Shown piece by piece: positions 11,245-23,330 of a DNA stretch of 64,000 nt; position 1 is the first letter of the stretch, and each line of letters starts with the position of its first letter. Made by a program: the position numbers and the translations under genes. Below the pieces are notes generated by a model. That model worked only from the letters and a program-made list of their open reading frames with translations. It was not told the DNA's origin and made no database searches. Origin of the DNA: Charina bottae (lineage: Eukaryota > Chordata > Lepidosauria > Squamata > Charinaidae); NCBI GenBank assembly GCA_023362775.1, contig JALMGJ010000025.1, forward strand, positions 11,141,539 to 11,205,538, in the 5' to 3' direction.

Positions 11245-12152
11245 ATGTTAAGCTACTTTAGATGTACATTACAGATTTGGGGTGCTTTTTACCCCAAAAT
11301 CAGCTTGAACCAGAGTCTGGAGGCTGCCAGGATTTGGATAGGGCAAAATAAACTCAGATTAAATCCTTCCAAAGCCATCCTGCTTTACATCAAGAGGAGT
11401 ACAGGAACATCTGTCCCAGTAGTCACTGTGGGGTTGCATTTCCCTCAAAGGAGTTGGCTAGTAATCTAGGAGTCTTCTTGCTTCAACAGCAGGTGAAGGA
11501 CTTTTATCCAGCTTCATCTGGTGCTCCAATTGCAACCTTCCATGGTCCAGGGTATGAGTGATGGTAACTCATCCCTTGATCATGACCTGGCTGGGTCACT
11601 GTAATGCATGGAGATGGCCTGAAAGCTGCAGCTGGTCAAAATGTGATGGCAAGACTAGTGGCAAGTCAACTCCATCACTGCAGAATAACACTTCTTCTAA
11701 AATTAAAACACTATTTGCCAGTAGGGTTCCAGATCCAATTCAATGTGCTGGTCATCTTCTATAAAGCCTTATATAGCATAACACCAGGATACATCTGACA
11801 TCACCTTGCCAGTACTGAATCTGCCCTTTCAGTAAGAACATATTGAGAAGGTTTACTGAGAGCCCACCCCCGCCATCAGAGTTAGTGTAGACCAGTTGAC
11901 AGGCCTTTTCTGTTATGGCCCAACACACTTAGGAGCACTCTGCCTTTAGAGGACCATGGATCATGGCATTCTCAAAAGCACTCAGAATGTCCCTTTCCAC
12001 TGAGCAGTTAACCCTAATTCATTGCTAGAGGTGTCCATCTTGGGGGAGGTATTTAGAGTTCATATATTGTTCTCCATTTTTACTCTGTTGCAACCTATCC
12101 AGAGTTTTCTGACTCTGGAGAGGACAATAAAAAACTTTAAATAAATAAATAG
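11245..12152 (+). mobile_element. CR1/L2-type LINE, decayed 3' part
   Basis: Translated fragments follow the C-terminal RT tail of CR1/L2-type elements. There is a 'gtgctccaattgcaacc' block, an 'agctgcagctggtcaaaatg' block, 'cagatccaattcaatgtgctggtcatcttctataaagcc' and 'acaggccttttctg'. A 3' untranslated region follows, ending in 'aataaataaatag'. Frameshifts and stops are frequent, so this is an old copy. A further LINE or SINE tail-like block (about 12160-12290, 'taccttacaagattgttgttg…gatatcaatct') follows directly. Confidence 0.7.
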
Positions 12153-12319
12153 TAGTGTAGAATGTGGAGCCCCCAGAGAGCCCAACCTACCTTACAAGAT
12201 TGTTGTTGTGGGGGAAAAATTGAGGAAGGACTACTTAAGTTACCAAAGAAAAGTTGGGATATCAATCTAACAAACAAATAAATAAAGGATTACTTTAAGA
12301 TTCAGCCCTAGGGTTGAAG

Positions 12320-12745
12320 TTAATAAGAATATAAGCAATGCCCTGCTGGATCGGACTCCTGAGCCATCTAGTCCTGCAGTCTGTCTCACAGTGACCAACC
12401 AACTGCACAAGGAAGCCCACTAGTCTCCCAGTAGATGACTAATAGCCACTGATCTCCATGACTTCCATGAATTCGTCCAACCCTTTTTTTGAAGCCAGCT
12501 GAGCTGGTAGCCAGCATCAAATCTCATGGTGGTGAATTCCCAAGTTTGATTATGTGTCGTGTAAAAAAAGATCCTTTTGTCTGTCCTGATTCTTCTGGGA
12601 TTCAATTTCATTGCGTGACCTCTGGTTATAGTATTTTGGAAAGAGAAAAAAGCTTCTCCTTGTTCACTTCATCCACACCATGCATAATTTTGTACACATC
12701 AATCATATCACCTCTCATTTGCCTCCTTGTTTATTCCTATCTTCT
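12320..12745. repeat. Old interspersed repeat common to sauropsid genomes (class uncertain)
   Basis: It contains 'ccctgctggatcggactc…gagccatctagtcc', 'gaattcgtccaacccttttttgaagcc', 'ccttttgtctgtcctgattctt' and 'cacaccatgcataattttgta'. This word order is familiar from dispersed repeats in reptile and bird DNA. I cannot assign it to a named family. It has no coding potential. Confidence 0.45.
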
Positions 12746-15027
12746 ACAATTACTACAATTTATAAATTAAGTCATCATCACCACCTAGAACAGCCAATTC
12801 CTTTCATGGAGCTAATTATAACACTTCTGCATTCCTAGAAGTGTTGGCTGATAAATGCTGACCATGTCTACAGTATGTAAGGCCATTTTCTCCATTGTGT
12901 TTTCCCTCTGAAAAATTTCATGCTTCTTTTTCCCTTAAAATATTTGCCAGTGAAGACATTTTGAAGACTTCAGTTACATTTCATTTTATGACTTCAAGGG
13001 TGTTGGAAGCACATTCAGTCTTGCAAGATTCTGTTACTATAGCTGTTACAATAAAAGTAGTCCTGACCTACATGGAATTGCTTTCTTAGTCTGGTCTACC
13101 TTGTTGGGCTGATACAGACTTAGCAGTAATCACAAATATCTTTATTATGTTGATCTTCATAATAAATGTTATCAATTTCAGAAAACCTCTGACTGGCTTG
13201 GTAGTATGGTATGGAAATGGAAAATGCTCAGATGCGTGGTGGGAAAACCCGTATGTTACAACATTGCTTAAACTAAGCCAGGCCAAACTAAGACTTTTGG
13301 CATTTGGGACTGAAAGTGCACCTCTGCTTTGCACTGCTTATCAGGCAAAATCTCATCAACTTGCATTCTGTAAAATGGTTATTACATTAAAGAATTGTGG
13401 GTTTAAAAAATGATTTGGGGGGGTTGGAATTCAGACCACACTATTATCTTGCAATAAGTTTCCAATGTATTTAAAATATTTATATAAATATAAAATATAC
13501 CTTTCTACCAAAAGCACTAAGTGCTGCTTAGAAAGTCAATTAAAACATAGGACATGCCTTTAACACCAAGTTTCTAAAAATACAATATAGTCCTCAGGTT
13601 AGATTCTTGCTATCTCAGAGATGAGCATTTGGGGACTGGTTATGCTCACTGTGGCAGCCATTTTGCGAATGCCAAGCCACTGCAGCAGCCACCATTTTGT
13701 TAGAGCACATACACCATATTCAAAATTCAAAAGCAGCTGCTGTGTGGCTATTTCAATACAAAAGATATTGCCTATGTGCAGAAAATTAGGAAAAATTATT
13801 TTCCTTACCATTTTATTATTCTAAATAAAAGCATTTATCTGTGGGGGAAAAGAGCATTAAGGGAAGATAAAACTGAATATGTCATCCTTAAGATCAATCT
13901 ACTGCCTTTTTACTTGTATCTCATTTACATTCAAGAATACCAAAATTATGGTGCAAACATTTAAGGAAAATACTGTAAAAATCTCCCCTACCTTATTATT
14001 TAGCTTCATTATTTGAGGCAGCAATAAACACATCTTTTATGGAAGGACTTGAAGGCTATGAAAGACATAAAGTGCCCTAATAGATCTTTGAGCAGAAATT
14101 CAACCTTTATTGAAGAACTTTAGTGTCTACAATAATGACTTGTCATTTGTCTCATTAAGCTTGTCTAGAGATTTATCCTGCTGGACAAGATCAGTGGCCT
14201 TCTGCTTTGTGGGAAGTAAAATAAAGTTGTTAAACTTCTCACAGCACTGCAGTTGAATGACTTGATAAAAACTACCAACTGAGGCTACAGCAAGGAAGGC
14301 AGAATGCAGCCACAATATTAGTTGTCATACTGGTCTCAGCTCACCATGACAGTAGAACACAACCATCCAACCAAGGATTGCTACTCCAATCACCTGGGGA
14401 AAAAATGCCCTTCAGTCTTAGTCCAACCTTAGGGCTGTATCCCAAATTACATTTAACCCTGGCCCAAGCATTCCTTGACAGCTTTCTCCTACTACGCACC
14501 TTCATCTTGTCCCCAACCCATGAGAGGCACTGCCCTAATTGTCCTTAGCAATACTGGGGTTAAGGTAGTATTTCCCTTCTCACTCCAACACTCCCTGGCA
14601 GCAAGTGTTCAACAACTGTTACACTTTACCAACTCTTAATGTTGCAGGTGAAGGTATGTGACTGGCAGTCAGAGTGACCAAAGAGGTACCTGTTTAGATA
14701 TTTCAGACAGATGGGTCCTGATGTGCCCTCCTCTCTAGTTCCCAGTCAGCATTTTCTACCACCTTTCTGCTCTTCACTCCATTAAGTCCTGGACACAGCA
14801 GCACATGACATGTTAAGAAAACTACTTGGTGTATTATATTGCCAGGGTTTGAAATAGTTTAAGAGTGAAATAGCACAATCAACCATCACCCGCTTCATCT
14901 TGGGAATGCAACACAAATCAATCCACAGGTTAGCGGTTGGTAACTATATAGAAAAGTGAAAGGAAGGGAAGAGAAATCATAAATAAAAGGTTTATCCTTC
15001 AAGAACTGTTGCCAGCAAATTAATTTA
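12746..15027. other. Unassigned sequence
   Basis: About 2.3 kb with no supported exon, RNA or repeat. Frames are short and AT-driven. Confidence 0.45.
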
Positions 15028-15030
15028 TTT

Positions 15031-15091
<61 letters not shown>

Positions 15092-15112
15092 TTTCTTTCT
15101 TTCTTTCTTTCT

Positions 15113-15169
<57 letters not shown>

Positions 15170-15170
15170 T
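15028..15170. repeat. (TTTC)n microsatellite
   Basis: About 34 TTTC units with three TTC slips, giving a long pure polypyrimidine tract. Confidence 0.98.
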
Positions 15171-15184
15171 TCATTCTGCTAGAG

Positions 15185-15365
15185 CAGTGCTTTCCAAAGA
15201 CACACCAATGGTGGTGGCAGCAGCGGCAGCCTTATGTTTCGCACTAAAACCCGGAAGCACTGATGGCGCGCCGCTGCCGCCGCCACACACACTGCCACAA
15301 GGGTGGCAACGACACGCCATCAGCACTTCCGGGTTTTGTCGCGACACACAGTTTGGAAAGCACTG
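15185..15365. mobile_element. CpG-rich hAT MITE (copy 1)
   Basis: The terminal inverted repeat cagtgctttccaaa stands at the left end, with its complement at the right end (tttggaaagcactg). The interior is GC-rich with 'acccggaagc', 'cacttccgggttttgtcgcgacacaca' and no coding capacity. It shares ends and interior words with 58571-58830, which has a perfect 8-bp TSD. Here only the first four bases of the flanking octamers agree (tgctagag and tgctttcc). The right flank repeats the start of the inverted repeat, so rearrangement after insertion is likely. Confidence 0.75.
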
Positions 15366-15583
15366 TGCTTTCCAAACTGATCCACTGAGGGACAGAATGG
15401 GATATAGGAGGTGCAGACAAAGCAGACCAGAGACATCTCAGACCCACTCTGTCCTGCTCCAGTGCTTTATTTACTGGCTGTTTTGCCATGAGCTGACGAT
15501 GTGAGGAAGAGGTAGGTCAGCAAAGTTAGGGAATTCAACTGGTCATATTGCCTATCATGCTCAGCTCACACATAATCAGGGCA
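15366..15583. other. Unassigned spacer before the copia element
   Basis: Short sequence between the MITE and the 5' LTR. No feature is recognised apart from a partial repeat of the MITE end at 15366-15380. Confidence 0.4.
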
Positions 15584-16011
15584 TGTTGGGGTTTGAATAA
15601 TACCCAGAATTTACAGTTAGATAAATTATACAGGAGAGACTAGATGTATCTAGGTGAGAAGTGAAATATTCTGCAAGTCATCCACTTAGCAGCCATTGTA
15701 GAGGATATGATGTGACTCATACTACAGGTGCTATAGTTTAGTTGGGTGTGGCAGATAATGAGTGTGACCTATAACATGATAGGTCAGTATTTGTATAAAA
15801 GAAGGGAAGTTCTTGTGTTCTCTCTTCTCGTTACTTCATCTCATCTGTATCTGTGTTGGACGTTACTGGACTGTATTTTGGAATGTGTATGTATATAAAG
15901 TAAATAGACTATTTTATCTAATCTCTGCTTGAGTGTCTATTTACTGCTTAGAACGTATATCTCTGAAGTCGTGGAGAAGCACTGGCCGCCCCAGCGTTGC
16001 GTGCTCTGACA
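15584..16011 (+). repeat. 5' LTR of the copia element
   Basis: It starts TG and ends CA. It contains a TATA-like tataaaa at 15794-15800, suitable for transcription start downstream, and a second tatataaag near 15893. The primer binding site follows directly. Confidence 0.92.
15794..15800 (+). promoter_or_regulatory. Putative LTR TATA box
   Basis: tataaaa lies in the middle of the 5' LTR and is repeated at the same place in the 3' LTR. It is inferred from sequence only. Confidence 0.5.
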
Positions 16012-16029
16012 GGTTTCGGGCCCAGCAGT
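16012..16029 (+). other. Putative primer binding site
   Basis: The sequence ggtttcgggcccagcagt begins right after the LTR. Copia-group elements often prime from an internal part of initiator methionine tRNA. The block gggcccagca fits that region, though two adjacent bases differ from the usual pairing. Confidence 0.55.
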
Positions 16030-16449
16030 GGAACGTATGCAGTTGGGACTTTAACAGGTCGCTGGCACGGCTGTGAGGACATTGGAAGCCTATCCAGGAG
16101 TCGTGTGGATATCTGGGGTGAATTTGGAGCTTTTACAGGTTCCGTGCCTGGCTGTGTGTTTTCCTAGGACTGGCTTGCAGCTGAAGGACGTTCTGATAAC
16201 TCTGTGCTGTTTATTCATCGGTGTCTGCCCAGGAGGGGCTGTGAGGAGGAGCCAGGAAGCAAGGGATATAGGTTTACTGATGGCCGTAGACTTGTTATTT
16301 CACGATCAGTGAGTTTCAGTGAGCATAGCAATTGGCAGAAGTTACACAGAGGGAGTGAGGTTTTTATTCCTAATCAGGGACAGATCGAGCTATCAGAGCA
16401 GTGAGCGTCCAGAGATGTAATTAAGGATGAAGAAGAATTAACTCCTAGT

Positions 16450-17890
16450 GTGCCAATGGAACAGGAGACCACTGTATTGCGCAGATCTGAAAGAGTTAAC
16501 AAGGGCATACCTCCACAGCGTTACAAACCAGGCGATGTTAAATTGTGTTTTGTTAATTATGAACCACATAGCTATTCAGAGGTATTGGAGTTGCCACCAC
16601 AAGAGCAGAAAAAGTGGAAAGCTGCTATGGATGTGGAAATGAATGCCATTAATTCCCATAAGGTGTTTAAATCTACCAGGCTGTCTGAGGGGCAGAGAGC
16701 AGTAGATTGTAAATGGGGGAGGAAATTTATATGGCAGAAGCTCCGGGTTATGAATCTAAAGAGGCAGGAAGAGTGTAGAAATTGCAGAAGGCTTTGTATG
16801 GACTCAGACAATCAGCGCGTTGCTGGAACCTGCGTTTAGATGCAGCATTGCAATGAATGGGTTTTAAGTGTAGTAAGGCTGACCCATGTCTATATATTAA
16901 GCAATGTAATGATGAACAGGTGTTGCTATTGATCTTTGTAGATGATTTATGTTTTATAGCAAAGGATCAAAGGAGGGTAAATGAATTTACTGAACAACTC
17001 AAGCAACAGTTGATGTAAAAGATCTGGGAGAGATTAGGAATTACCTAGGTGTAGGTATTCAGAAGGTTGATGGGGGTTACGTTCTAGAGCAGTGAAAGAA
17101 AATTGAACAGCTGCTAAGAGACAACGATATGGAACATTGCAAGGAGGTTCCTACCCCGATGACAACTGATTTTGTTAAGGCAGAGGCTGGAGACGAAGAC
17201 CAAACATCATGTAATCAAGAACAATATCAATCAATAATTGGAAGTTTCTTATACTTAGCATAACGGTCGCGTCCTGATATCGGGAATGCGGTGAATGTAC
17301 TGAGTAGGTATGTTGTACAACCTACCCAGAGACATTGGAAAGGTATTAAACGTTTGTTTAGATATCTTAAAGGGACTATTAATAAATGTTTATTAATTAA
17401 GCCTTTTAAACCATTGAAACTGAAATGCTATGTTGATAGTGATTAGGGAAATGATGTACATGATAGAAAATCATTATCAGGATTGATAATTATGTTTGGT
17501 GACATCTTGGTGGGGTGGAGGTCTCAGAAACAGAGTTCTGTCGCCGTATCTACTGCAGAGGCAGAGTACGCTGCACTATCTGACCTATGTTCAGAACTCA
17601 TATGGTATAGGCAATTGTTAAGGGATGTTAATGTAACAATTGAGGAACCTATAATTGTATATGAAGACAGTGAAGCGTGTATACAGATGGCAAAGAATGA
17701 TAAGATCAGAGGAAGGAGCAAACGTGGATATTAAATATCAAAATGTTAGAAATGCTGTAAAAGAATCTCTGATTAATTTAAAGTATTGTCCATCTGAGAG
17801 TAACGTAGCAGATGTAATGACAAAGCCTCTATGTGTAGAGAGACATAGGATGTGTGTATCCAATATGTGTATGTCTTCTATTTTGTATAA
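16450..17890 (+). pseudogene. Copia pol remnant: RT N-terminus, RT core, RNase H
   Basis: The remnant opens with a frame (16450-16839) holding the pre-RT arginine-rich linker (RRSERVNKG, PPQRY), then EVLELPPQEQKKWKAAMDVE and CKWGRKF. These are the characteristic first RT segments of the RVT_2 family. In another frame FVDDL (16935-16949) marks the catalytic aspartates, and YLGVGIQ and PTPM follow. Single stops interrupt at about 17095, 17262 and 17445. The RNase H block (17483-17734) reads GWRSQKQSSVAVSTAEAEY, a hallmark of this group. The product would copy element RNA in cytoplasmic particles. This copy cannot, because of stops, shifts and the missing upstream domains. Confidence 0.85.
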
Positions 17891-17913
17891 TTGAAATGTA
17901 ATATCTATTGTAA

Positions 17914-17923
17914 ATTGGAGGGG
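17914..17923 (+). other. Putative polypurine tract
   Basis: The purine-rich attggagggg lies immediately before the 3' LTR, in the position used for plus-strand priming. Confidence 0.6.
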
Positions 17924-18347
17924 TGTTGGGGTTTGAATAATACCCAGAATTTACAGTTAGATAAATTAAACAGGAGAGGCTAGATGTATCTAGGTGAGAA
18001 GTGAAATATTCTGCAAGTCATCCACTTAGCAGCCATTGTAGAGGATATGATGTGACTCATACTACAGGTGCTATAGTTTAGTTGGGTGTGGCAGATAATG
18101 AGTGTGACCTATAACGTGATAGATCAGTATTTGTATAAAAGAAGGGAAGTTCTTGTGTTCTCCTCATTACTTCATCTCATCTGTATCTGTGTTGGACGTT
18201 ACTGGACTGTATTTTGGAATGTGTATGTATATAAAGTAAATAGACTATTTTATCTAATCTCTGCTTGAGTGTCTATTTACTGCTTAGAACGTGTATCTCT
18301 GAAGTCATGGAGAAGCACTGGCCGCCCCAGCGTTGCGTGCTCTGACA
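17924..18347 (+). repeat. 3' LTR of the copia element
   Basis: A direct repeat of 15584-16011. By eye I count about seven substitutions and the loss of one tctt block, so roughly 98% identity. Confidence 0.92.
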
Positions 18348-18605
18348 GGACCCCATTCACCAGTGATTCAGAAGAGAAGCAGTAGACGTAAGAGAGGGAT
18401 TGGGAATCAGGACAGCAAATGTCAGGCCTGTGTAGCTTTCTGCAGACTCAAAAATGAATGGATAGCACTTTTACTTAGTAACGGGGAATGGCAAGGAAAG
18501 AAGGATGCAACCAACATTTCAAAAGCTTGAGAGCAAATTCTGATGAAATGGCTGCTTCCCCGTTATTTTTTCCTTAGAATATTTTCACTGATTCTTCATC
18601 TCTTT
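18348..18605. other. Unassigned sequence
   Basis: No recognised feature. Confidence 0.4.
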
Positions 18606-18860
18606 TTGTGTGTGTGTGTCTGCATGTGCATGTGCATGTGCCTTTGAGTTAGCCTTGACTCTTGGCGACTGCTTGGACTAGTCCTTGCAGTTTTCTTGGC
18701 AAGATTTTCAGAAGTGGTTTGCCCTTGCCTTTTTTCTAGGGTTGAGAGAGAGTGACTGGCCCAAGGTAACTCAGCTGGCTTCAAGCCTAAGGCAGGACTA
18801 GAACTGACAGTCTACTGGTTTCTAGCCTGGTATCTTAACTACTACACCAAACTGGCTCTC
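18606..18860 (-). repeat. tRNA-type SINE with BovB-like tail (copy 1), antisense
   Basis: The minus-strand head is 'gagccagtttggtgtagtag', followed by 'aggctagaaaccagt…gttctagtcctgcctta' and 'ggccagtcactctctctca'. Then comes 'gcaaaccacttctgaaaatcttgccaagaaaac', a tail shared with BovB-mobilised SINEs. The same family is present at 45195-45436 and 59947-60105. The 3' end here is replaced by a TG/TGCA microsatellite. Confidence 0.8.
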
Positions 18861-19164
18861 ATGTCATTTACCATGAAGTAAATTCAGAGGACTTCATTAT
18901 TAGGCATGTGTCAGATAGCCCTCATGACCTCTGATTCTTCCCAAAAGTAGTCATGGGATGACTTTTAAATGTTTGACTTTAATTTGGGGAAAAAATGCTT
19001 TTTTTCTTTTTCAGTTTGAAATGTTGGTAGTGTTCTGTCGCAAGACATGTCAATGGAATGTGTTTTTTAAATGCTGGAATTTCATATTTATAATTAGATT
19101 TACATGGAAAAATACAAGGCTGCTTCAGTCCAGGTTTTTAAGCAGCAGCTAATAAAGCAGAATA

Positions 19165-19275
19165 GAGAAGCATTCCTCAACCTGGTGCCCTCCTAATGCA
19201 TTGGATATTGGCACCCACATTACCAGCCAGCATGCCCGTAGCAATGGGAGTTGTAATCCAACACATCTAAGTCTA
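19165..19275. mobile_element. hAT MITE remnant
   Basis: The words 'cctcaacctggtgccctcc…gcattggatattggcacccac' and 'gggagttgtaatccaacacatct' have the layout of a palindromic squamate hAT MITE. Both ends are eroded and no TSD can be read. Confidence 0.45.
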
Positions 19276-21790
19276 ATACATTTAAACTTCAAGAGACTCA
19301 AATGTTTCAGTGCCTGGGAATACAATATATACATAGATATAGATATATATGACCTCTAAACAAGAAGGCCCTGCATAGTTGTTTGTAACTAATTATGATG
19401 ATGCCAAAATTCTGAACAGTGTGTGTTAGTGTCAAGCACCACTATGTCATACTTGTGTTGTAAGGTCACATGCAAGGACATACTGTACATGGTGTATTTG
19501 TATCACAATATTGCAGCATACATTTTAGCCCCTCTTAGCCTCCTTCCCCACCCCCTCCCCTCCCCGGGATGTGTATAGGCCTTCCAAAGCTGTTTTTTCT
19601 AAAGCAGAAAAAAAAATGCAATATTTCATTTCACAACTTTGTGAATTCTGCAGTTTGGTCCTCAGAATATAGCTTTCTAAAAATAACAAACTCTCCCAGC
19701 TTCACATATCTTTTTCTCTCTTAATTTTCTATGGCTTAAATTGGGAAGGCTTGACCTCAGTCCCATGGAAACGATGCATGATTAATTTACTTTAGTATAT
19801 ACAATATATTAGAGCTGTGCAGCATTTTGGACTTAGAGGCAAAAAGGTGCTTTGGATTGTGTGGGGGCACAAATATAGCATCTGTCTGCAACTCCTTTAA
19901 GCGGCTGTGTCTGTTCTTGGGATCACGCAGCTGCCCTTGGCAACTGTTGGATAATTCTGGGAAAAAATTAGTTTGGTTTAAAGAGTTGCAGGCAATGCTA
20001 CATTCATGCCCTTGTACCAAACCACCTTCCTACCTTCAAATACAAAGCACTCGTATATATTTCCTATTTTTCTTCTGAGGGGCACACATAAGTATATGCT
20101 CCCTCCCCCACACAATAAGTCTGGAAATAGATTAGGTTGAGAGAGAGAGAGCAGCCAAAGGTCTGCTAGTAAGCTGCTTGTGAGGGTTGCCGTAGGTCAA
20201 ACAAATCCTAGTCAGTCAGATGTTCTAATCAGGATAGTGCAGGGTCTTATAACACTGACATCTTAACTAATCTGCAATCAATCATCCTGAGTATGCAGTT
20301 GAGTGTAAAATGCCCATTGGGAGATTAAATCAAAGTTCATTTAGTCCAGCATTTATCGCAGGATCCCAAGAAATTAGTAGGCTTTATGTGGTCAACCAGT
20401 GATCTCCTGCCCATTCCTGGGTTGCTTACTTGGTTAATGATTGATTTCATTTATGCCAGGCTAATACACAGGGTGACTAGCCATCTCCCATGCAGGAACT
20501 TCTTGGATCCCATCTTGGACAAATTACCATGACGCTTCTGTGTTCTTCAAGCACCTAAAAGATGACAGCTTTGTGAGAAATGTCCAAAGAGCAACAACCC
20601 TTCTCAAGCAGCCTGTGATTCAGGCTGAAAGTAAATCAAAGTAACTGCAAAAGAACTTCTTGGCTAACTGAAAGCGCAAAAGCATCCTGATCATATATTT
20701 AGTATCCTATTTATATAGAAAATATTGGAGTATAATGCAGTGCACAAAGCAGAATGTGCCATATGGTCTAGTGCAGTCTTGAAGAATTCCCATATGCTCA
20801 TTCTCCTGCTAACAAAGGCATCCCATGTGTTTGCAATAAGCTGGAATTAACTTTGACTTTCCCTTTCCCTTTTCTTTTCTTTTAAAAAAGAAGCCTCAGA
20901 AATCCAAGTAAGATGAGGGAGAAAATAAATACTTGAACGCATGAACTTTAAAGAAATAAATATCAAGGAGGTTGAATCTATAATTTCACACCAGGATAGG
21001 TTTATTGTATTAGATTTTTTAAAAGCCTATCTTCACTTAAAGGTGCTAACTATCCTGCAGTTGGTTAAAACCCTTTTTTGTGGCTGTAGATGGCAGCAGC
21101 TGCGAGAAGACCACCTGCAATCGAGATCAATACCTCAAAAATTATTTTGTGCCACAATGATCGCTACTGGGTAGGAAATAAAAGGGTGTTGAAATCCTTC
21201 AAAATTTTCTTAGGAAGACAGGATTAGCTCAGAGCTACCCAGCATGATAGCTAACATTGACTACTGGTACAACTTGCAGGGTTCTCCCCCCACCCCGTTT
21301 TTGTTTCAGGGGCAACAGGCCTGGCTTCATTTAATGAGGAAACAAAAGAACACATACTAAAAAAAAAAGCTACACAGTGTTTTCAAGAGTCTGTGGGTAT
21401 TCAAAATGAAACTAATAATTTAACAGAGCAAACCTTGCAGCAAAGTGGTGAGATTAGAAATATTTCCAGCACAAAGGGGAAAGTGTTATTTTAAAGGAGC
21501 TCCTGCTAAAATGTGCCCTACAATCAGTGCACTTGTCACAAACCCTGACAGCCATTCAAGGAAGCATTTGCAATGGAATTCCTCTTCCTGCTCTCAGCAC
21601 AATTCCTTATGGAACCAACCTAAACACATCGGACATGATCCATGCATTATTTACTTTTTCGTGTTTACATCACTAGATACCAACAGCTCAGATGGGACTC
21701 CCTGAGTCACCAAGTTAACGAAATTGGAGATCCGAGCTCAGAAAGATTTTAAAAGAATGGAACTAAAAGAAAGAAGAAGAGGGGGTGAGA
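19276..21790. other. Unassigned sequence
   Basis: About 2.5 kb of AT-rich DNA without a supported gene. The open frame at 20941-21174 has no recognisable domain. Confidence 0.45.
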
Positions 21791-21965
21791 TGTTTATTTT
21801 ATTTATATTTCAAATTTAGTCACCATCCGTCTCACTCAAAGAGTGACTCTGGGTGGTTTACAATAAAACAAGAAGAAATAAATAGTTGTTAAAATACAAT
21901 TTTATTTATTTATTTATCATACTTATATCACCGCCCATCTCCCCCCACAGAGGGGACTATAAAAA
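21791..21965 (-). repeat. Two CR1/L2-type LINE 3' tails, antisense
   Basis: 'agtgactctgggtggtttacaa' is followed by a second tail 'ttatttatttatttatcatacttatatcaccgcccatctcccccc…aggggact'. Each is the reverse complement of the usual 'ggcggtatataaataaataa' ending. Confidence 0.6.
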
Positions 21966-22359
21966 CAATATTCTGAAATAAATATATTCCAAGACACAGA
22001 TATTAAAGAGATGTTAAATGTTTTATTTGAAAGGGAGAAATTGAAGAGGGGAGTGTGTCTTCTTCTGCAATTTATACAACAGCTACAGGTCTTGGGCCAC
22101 TGACAACAGGGAACCAGTTAAACATAGCCTCAAAAATGGCATTTACTGAGCCTCCCCCAGCTTGTAGCTTTGGCAGCATTTTCAAAAGTATCTGGTTCCA
22201 GGTATTTTGGAGAGATGTATCTTTCCACAGAAGCTGCTGAGAATGTCTTCCCATTTCTCAAGAACATGCAGGAAAACTTTGCCCCTGAGCACTATTCTAG
22301 CTATCCTGTTTAACCATGAAGCTAAAAATAAAAATAACTGTTGTGTGCATAAGTTTATT
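21966..22359. other. Unassigned sequence
   Basis: No feature recognised. Confidence 0.4.
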
Positions 22360-22990
22360 TTTTGTTATTTATTCGTTCAGTCGCTTCCGACTCTTCGTGA
22401 CTTCATGGACCAGCCCACGCCAGAGCTTCCTGTCGGCCGTCACCATCCCCAGCTCCCCCATGGTTGAGTCTGTCACCTCCAGAATACCATCTATCCATCT
22501 TGCCCTTGGTCGGCCCCTCTTCCTTTTGCCTTCCACTTTCCCTAGCATCAGCTTCTTCTCCAGGGTATCCTGTCTTCACATTATGTGGCCAAAGTACTTC
22601 AGTTTTGCCTTTAATATCATTCCCTCAAGTGAGCAGTCTGGCTTGATTTCCTGGAGTATGGACTGGTTTGATCTTCTTGCAGTCCAAGGCACTCTCAGAA
22701 TTTTCCTCCAACACCACAGTTCAAAAGCATCTATCTTCCTTCACTCTGCCTTCCTTATGGTCCAGCTCTCGCAGCCATAGGTTACTACGGGGAATACCAT
22801 TGCTTTGACTATGCGGACCTTTGTTGTCAGTGTGATGTCTCTGCTCTTAACTATTTTGTCAAGATTTGCCATTGCTCTCCTCCCAAGAAGTAGATGTCTT
22901 CTGATTTCCTGGCTGCAGTCAGTGTCTGCAGTAATCTTTGCGCCTAGAAATACAAAGTCTGTCACTGCCTCCACTTTTTCTCCCTCTATT
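22360..22990 (-). mobile_element. BovB LINE fragment (3' end)
   Basis: The minus strand encodes the post-RT region of BovB ORF2. It reads MEAVTDFVFLGAKITADTD, then RRAMANLDKIVKSRDITL, then YGCESWTIRKAE, with breaks. The 3' end reads 'cttcgtgacttcatggaccagcc' in antisense and the end 'ttgttatttattcgttcagtcg'. It lacks the RT core and endonuclease. The 3' sequence is of the same subfamily as 6800-7062 and differs from 54159-57148. Confidence 0.85.
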
Positions 22991-23149
22991 TGCCTCTATT
23001 TGCATCTATTTATGTCTGCTAAAAAAAGGAATAGGAGAAAAAGAAAAAAGGGGGAAATGTTCCCCTTATACCTGTCCAAAATAATCAGGCACAAAACAGT
23101 AATGTCTTAAAAAAAAAACTTTAACTGCTACACTTTGGTTTTTTGGGGG
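22991..23149. other. Unassigned A-rich sequence
   Basis: Short A-rich spacer. The word ctatttgc is repeated at its left edge. Confidence 0.4.
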
Positions 23150-23330
23150 TTGTTTATTTATTTATTTATTTATTTATTTATTCAATTTATTCCCCGCCCA
23201 TCTCCCATACAAGGGACTCTGGGCGGGTCACAACAATCAAAGTTAAAAACGATACAATAAAAGTCTAAAAAATACAATATAAATAGATAAAATACAAGAT
23301 GAAGGACGTAGGGAACGTAGCATAGATAGT
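23150..23330 (-). repeat. CR1/L2-type LINE or SINE tail, antisense
   Basis: A (TTTA)n run precedes 'ccccgcccatctcccatacaagggactctgggcggg', the reverse complement of the tail shared by several LINE and SINE copies in this window. Confidence 0.6.

Larger units (their letters stand above)
15584..18347 (+). mobile_element. Ty1/copia LTR retrotransposon, internally deleted
   Basis: Two direct LTRs (428 and 424 bp, both TGTTGG…CTGACA) flank a 1.9-kb interior with pol remnants. The order RT then RNase H next to the 3' LTR is that of the Ty1/copia group. Complete copia elements are roughly 5 kb, so gag, protease and most of integrase are missing. No 5-bp TSD is visible: the left flank ends gggca and the right flank begins ggacc. 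The ends may therefore have recombined with another copy. The LTRs differ by about seven substitutions and one 4-bp indel, suggesting a fairly recent insertion. Confidence 0.9.

Noticed and set aside
15583..15584. TSD for the copia element
   Set aside because: Flanks gggca and ggacc do not match, so no TSD is claimed.
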